A stretch of DNA of 7,468 nucleotides from Acidimicrobiales bacterium (GTDB lineage: Bacteria > Actinomycetota > Acidimicrobiia > Acidimicrobiales > Aldehydirespiratoraceae), in assembly GCA_021604885.1 (NCBI GenBank), contig BQJV01000151.1:1-7468 (forward strand). The letters are read 5' to 3'. This document shows, one piece after another, positions 4,974-7,468 of this stretch (its first letter is position 1; each line of letters opens with the position of its first letter). Position numbers and translations under genes: made by a program. Below the pieces are notes generated by a model. The model worked only from the letters and a program-made list of their open reading frames with translations, did no database searches and was not told the DNA's origin.

Positions 4974-7045
4974 GATGCCCTCCTCGTGACGAGCAGCGAA
5001 CCGTCCGGTTGCATCACCGCGACATGGTGGCCGGCGAGGACCGTGGTCGTCTGCTGCTCGACGATGACCGCGGGCCCGTCGACACGCGCGCCGACCGCCA
5101 CCGCGTCGCGGTGGATGACCGCAGCCGCGGTGTCGGCCCGTTCGGACGGGTCGTAGATCGGTCGGCTGCCCGACACCGCGACAGAAGCGTCGGCATCGCT
5201 CGACAGGGCGACCGGCTCGGGCGCGTCCTCCACGGAGGACACGCGCACGGCCCAGCTCACGGCTTCGATGGCGAGGTCGTCGATCGCCCGGCCGAAGAAC
5301 TCGATGTACGCCTTCGTGAACGCGGTGGCGAGGGCCTCCGCCGCGAACTCGTCGAACTCGCCGTCGTCGATCGTGACCGGGATCTCCCAGCCCTGGCCCT
5401 TGTAGCGCATGGCGACCTGGCGGCTGATCGTGATGGGTGCGTCGGTGCCGGCGCGCACGAAGCTCGTCGCCTCGGCAGCGAGCTCGGCGAGCATCGCGTT
5501 GGCGCCGGCCGCATCGAAGTCCTTGGTGGTCGTGTAGAAGCTGCGGATCGCCTCGTAGCTGAAGGGCGCGCGTAGGAAGCCGATGGCGGAGCCGACACCG
5601 GCCCCGGATGGGACGATCAGCTCGTCGAGGCCGAGCTTGTCCATGAGGCGGGCCGCGTGGAGGGGTGCGCCGCCGCCGAAGGCGATCATCGTGTAGCCCA
5701 CGAGATCCCGGCCGTTCTCCACGGCGTGGACGCGCGCTGCGTTGGTCATGTTCTCGTCCACGACCTCGGCGATCCCGATGGCGGCGGTGTGGGTGTCGAG
5801 GCCGAGCGCCTGGCCGACACCCCGATCGATGGCGCGCGCCGCCTCGGTCGGGGAGAGGGTGATGCCGGTCGCCCCGAACGTGTCGGGGTGAAGGCGGCCG
5901 AGCTCGAGGTTCGCGTCCGTGACCGTCGCGTCCGTGCCGCCGAGGTCGTACGCCGCCGGCCCCGGCTCGCTGCCGGCGCTGTGCGGACCGATGCGAATCT
6001 GCCCGAGTGCGTCGACACTGGCGATGGATCCGCCGCCCGCGCCGATCTCGATCATCTCGATCACGGGGATCGAGATGGGCATGCCCGATCCCTTTTTGAA
6101 CCGGGCCGACCGGTCGACTTCGAAGGTCTTCGCCGTCTGCGGCGTGAAGTCCTCGATCAGGCTGATCTTCGCCGTGGTGCCGCCCATGTCGTAGGAGAGC
6201 ACGCGGTCGCGTCCGTAGCGGTGCGCCAGGTCGGCCGCGAAGATCGCGCCGCCGGCCGGTCCGGACTCCACGAGTCGCACGGGGAAGGCCGCGGCCGAGT
6301 CGACCGACATCAGGCCGCCACCGGAGTGGATGAGATAGAGCGGCGCCGTGGCGCCGCGGGTCGCGAGTTCGTCGCGCAGCCGCAGGAGGTACGACGCCAT
6401 GAGCGGCTGGACGTAGGCGTTGGCGCACACGGTGTTGAAGCGCTCGTACTCCCGCATCTGGGGGGACACGTCGCTGGAGATCGACACGGCGATGTCCGGC
6501 AGTGCGGCGAGGAGAAGGTCGCGGAAGCGCTCCTCGTGGGCCCCGTTGCGGTAGGCGTGGATGAACCCGACCGCGACCGACTCGTAGCCGCCGTCGCCGA
6601 TGGTGGCGATCACCGCGCGGGCCTCGGCCTCGTCGAACGGCACCAGTGTCTCGCCGCGGGCGTTGAGTCGTTCGGTGACGGTGAGCCGGTCCTTGCGCTC
6701 GATGAGGGGGGAGGGGAGCACGATGTCCAGGTCGTACTGCTCGAACCGGCCCTCGGTGCGCGTCTCGATCACGTCGCGGAAGCCCGCGGTCGTGACGAGC
6801 GCGGTTCGGGCGCCCCGCCGCTCGATGAGCGCGTTGGTCGCGAGCGTGGTGCCATGGATGATCTGGTCGACATCGGCGAGGTCGACGCCCGCTTCCGTGG
6901 CGACCTGGCTGATGCCGTCGAGGATGCCCTGTTCCGGCGCGTCGTGCGTCGTCAGCACCTTGGTGGAGTGGAGGCTGCCGTCGGCGCGCTCGATTACGAT
7001 GTCGGTGAACGTTCCTCCGACGTCGGCACCGATGCGCGCGCCCAT
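4970..7045 (-). CDS. hyuA: Hydantoinase A/oxoprolinase family subunit (HyuA)
   Basis: This 691-residue protein is the ATP-binding A subunit, with an actin/hexokinase-like (ASKHA) fold, that pairs with HyuB. The N-terminal Hydant_A_N domain (about 4-185) opens with the phosphate-binding IGADVGGTFTDIV (5-17) and IIHGTTLATNALIERRGA (62-79). The catalytic Hydantoinase_A domain (about 200-490) contains MREYERFNTVCANAYVQP (197-214), the second phosphate motif YDMGGTTAKI (285-294), EIGAGGGSIA (333-342), SAGSEPGPAAYDLGG (356-370) with TVTDANLELGRL (374-385), and FGGGAPLHA (456-464). The C-terminal domain (about 500-691) is more variable. Length and motif order are normal, and no key motif seems broken. 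The ATG at 7045 follows the SDR stop by 3 bases. The stop overlaps the hyuB start. The family includes 5-oxoprolinase, N-methylhydantoinase, caprolactamase and acetone/acetophenone carboxylase large subunits, so the name gives a class rather than a substrate. Confidence 0.96.
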   Translation of the reverse strand: MGARIGADVGGTFTDIVIERADGSLHSTKVLTTHDAPEQGILDGISQVATEAGVDLADVDQIIHGTTLATNALIERRGARTALVTTAGFRDVIETRTEGRFEQYDLDIVLPSPLIERKDRLTVTERLNARGETLVPFDEAEARAVIATIGDGGYESVAVGFIHAYRNGAHEERFRDLLLAALPDIAVSISSDVSPQMREYERFNTVCANAYVQPLMASYLLRLRDELATRGATAPLYLIHSGGGLMSVDSAAAFPVRLVESGPAGGAIFAADLAHRYGRDRVLSYDMGGTTAKISLIEDFTPQTAKTFEVDRSARFKKGSGMPISIPVIEMIEIGAGGGSIASVDALGQIRIGPHSAGSEPGPAAYDLGGTDATVTDANLELGRLHPDTFGATGITLSPTEAARAIDRGVGQALGLDTHTAAIGIAEVVDENMTNAARVHAVENGRDLVGYTMIAFGGGAPLHAARLMDKLGLDELIVPSGAGVGSAIGFLRAPFSYEAIRSFYTTTKDFDAAGANAMLAELAAEATSFVRAGTDAPITISRQVAMRYKGQGWEIPVTIDDGEFDEFAAEALATAFTKAYIEFFGRAIDDLAIEAVSWAVRVSSVEDAPEPVALSSDADASVAVSGSRPIYDPSERADTAAAVIHRDAVAVGARVDGPAVIVEQQTTTVLAGHHVAVMQPDGSLLVTRRAS
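4979..4984 (-). promoter_or_regulatory. Strong ribosome-binding site of hyuB
   Basis: A consensus AGGAGG (within GAGGAGGG, 4985-4978) stands five bases before the GTG at 4973 and lies inside the hyuA 3' end. It is the strongest Shine-Dalgarno site in the window. It picks this GTG over an ATG (HyuB residue 12, MWNRLIS) further downstream. Confidence 0.75.
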
Positions 7046-7048
7046 GAC

Positions 7049-7468
7049 CTAGAGATCCTCGATCGCGGGGAACTCGGACGGCGGCTTGATGTCGACGGTC
7101 GCGGACCGCTGCTGGGCGAGCATGCCGCCGTCGATCTTGATGACGTCGCCGGTGATGTAGGACGCATCGTCGGACGCCAGGAACAGGGCGGCGCCGGTCA
7201 TGTCGGACGGCTCGCCGATCCGCCCGAGAGGTACGTTCTCGCCGCGGTGGACGCGGTCCTCGACGGAGAGGCCGCTCGTGTCGATCGACCCGGGCATGAG
7301 CGCGTTCACCCGGATGTTGTAAGGGCCGAGGTCGAGCGCCATGGCCCGGGTGAGCGCCTCGATGCCGCCCTTGGTCGCGTCGTAGGCGGTGAAGCTGCGA
7401 TGGGCGCGGGTGGCGCCGCCGGACGACATGTTGAGGATGACGCCGCCGCCGTTCTTGGCCATCACGCG
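7049..7468 (-). CDS. Short-chain dehydrogenase/reductase (5' part outside window)
   Basis: The visible 139 residues are the C-terminal half or more of a classical SDR, an NAD(P)-dependent oxidoreductase that interconverts alcohols and carbonyls in the cytosol. Counting from the window edge, NMSS (13-16) supplies the catalytic serine (Ser16), and YDATK (29-33) supplies Tyr29 and Lys33 with the usual 13-residue spacing from the serine. NIRVNALMPGSIDTSG then matches the classical N-x-x-x-PG cofactor loop, followed by RIGEPSDM, FLASDDASYITG and IDGG, the usual SDR ending. After IDGG there is a tail of about 23 residues, somewhat longer than the common stop just after this motif. The N-terminal Gly-rich NAD(P) motif, and so cofactor preference, lies beyond position 7468. 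The reading frame continues through the edge, so the GTG near 7465 is not the true start. It ends 3 bases before hyuA and is probably co-transcribed with it. The substrate cannot be inferred. Confidence 0.95.
   Translation of the reverse strand, partial: RVMAKNGGGVILNMSSGGATRAHRSFTAYDATKGGIEALTRAMALDLGPYNIRVNALMPGSIDTSGLSVEDRVHRGENVPLGRIGEPSDMTGAALFLASDDASYITGDVIKIDGGMLAQQRSATVDIKPPSEFPAIEDL

Noticed and set aside
152..5156. Very long plus-strand open frames (for example 152-1768, 1660-3612 and 3657-5156) that could suggest antisense genes
   Set aside because: Their translations are rich in Arg, Gly, His and Val with no recognisable domain, and they lie opposite genes with complete family motifs. 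They are expected from the GC-rich third codon positions of the real genes.
6091..6099. A run of five T (AAAAAG on the coding strand) in hyuA as a possible programmed frameshift site
   Set aside because: It encodes Lys-Lys in frame, hyuA is intact on both sides with conserved motifs, and no alternative frame gives a sensible product.
3360..6428. An open frame of about 1020 codons that would make hyuB a much larger protein
   Set aside because: The upstream part is Arg/Pro/His-rich out-of-frame sequence of hyuA. The hyuB domain begins at the GTG at 4973, which has a strong ribosome-binding site.
7463..7465. GTG near the window edge as the start of the SDR
   Set aside because: The frame continues open to the edge, and the sequence here begins in the middle of the SDR fold, just before the catalytic serine. 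The true start must lie outside the window.
1..7468. Riboswitch, terminator, CRISPR, insertion sequence or tRNA
   Set aside because: Gaps between genes are at most 9 bases. I saw no repeated units, transposase motifs or hairpin-plus-T-tract terminators.

Overview
The window is a compact run of protein-coding genes, all on the minus strand, in very GC-rich DNA. It reads from the high-coordinate end toward position 1: a 5'-truncated short-chain dehydrogenase (SDR), hyuA, hyuB, an FAD-dependent oxidase, an inorganic pyrophosphatase and an acetolactate-synthase-like thiamine-diphosphate (ThDP) enzyme. Gaps are 9 bases or less and two junctions overlap as GTGA, so this is almost certainly one operon whose promoter lies beyond position 7468. 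No stretch of 300 bases lacks a gene. I found no RNA genes, mobile elements, CRISPR arrays or clear terminators.

The likely source is an actinomycete (Actinomycetota). The evidence is strong G/C bias at third codon positions, GTG starts, long open antisense frames typical of such DNA, and a pyrophosphatase resembling the mycobacterial enzyme. An uncultured or marine lineage such as Acidimicrobiia is possible, but the sequence alone does not settle it.

Region by region: 7049-7468 is the C-terminal part of an SDR. 4970-7045 and 3360-4973 are the two subunits of an ATP-dependent hydantoinase/oxoprolinase/carboxylase-type enzyme. 2161-3363 is a DAO-fold flavoprotein with a FOXRED1-like C-terminus. 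1657-2151 is a family I soluble pyrophosphatase. 5-1654 is a ThDP enzyme. Bases 1-8 may hold the start codon of a further gene.

How they may work together is inference. HyuAB enzymes use ATP to open cyclic amides (5-oxoproline, N-methylhydantoin, lactams) or to carboxylate ketones. An amine or amino-acid oxidase could then turn a ring-opened amino acid into an oxo-acid. A ThDP enzyme could decarboxylate or ligate that oxo-acid, and the SDR could interconvert an alcohol and a carbonyl. The pyrophosphatase would fit if some step releases pyrophosphate. No single gene fixes the substrate, and the co-occurrence of these five families in one tight operon is the main point of interest.
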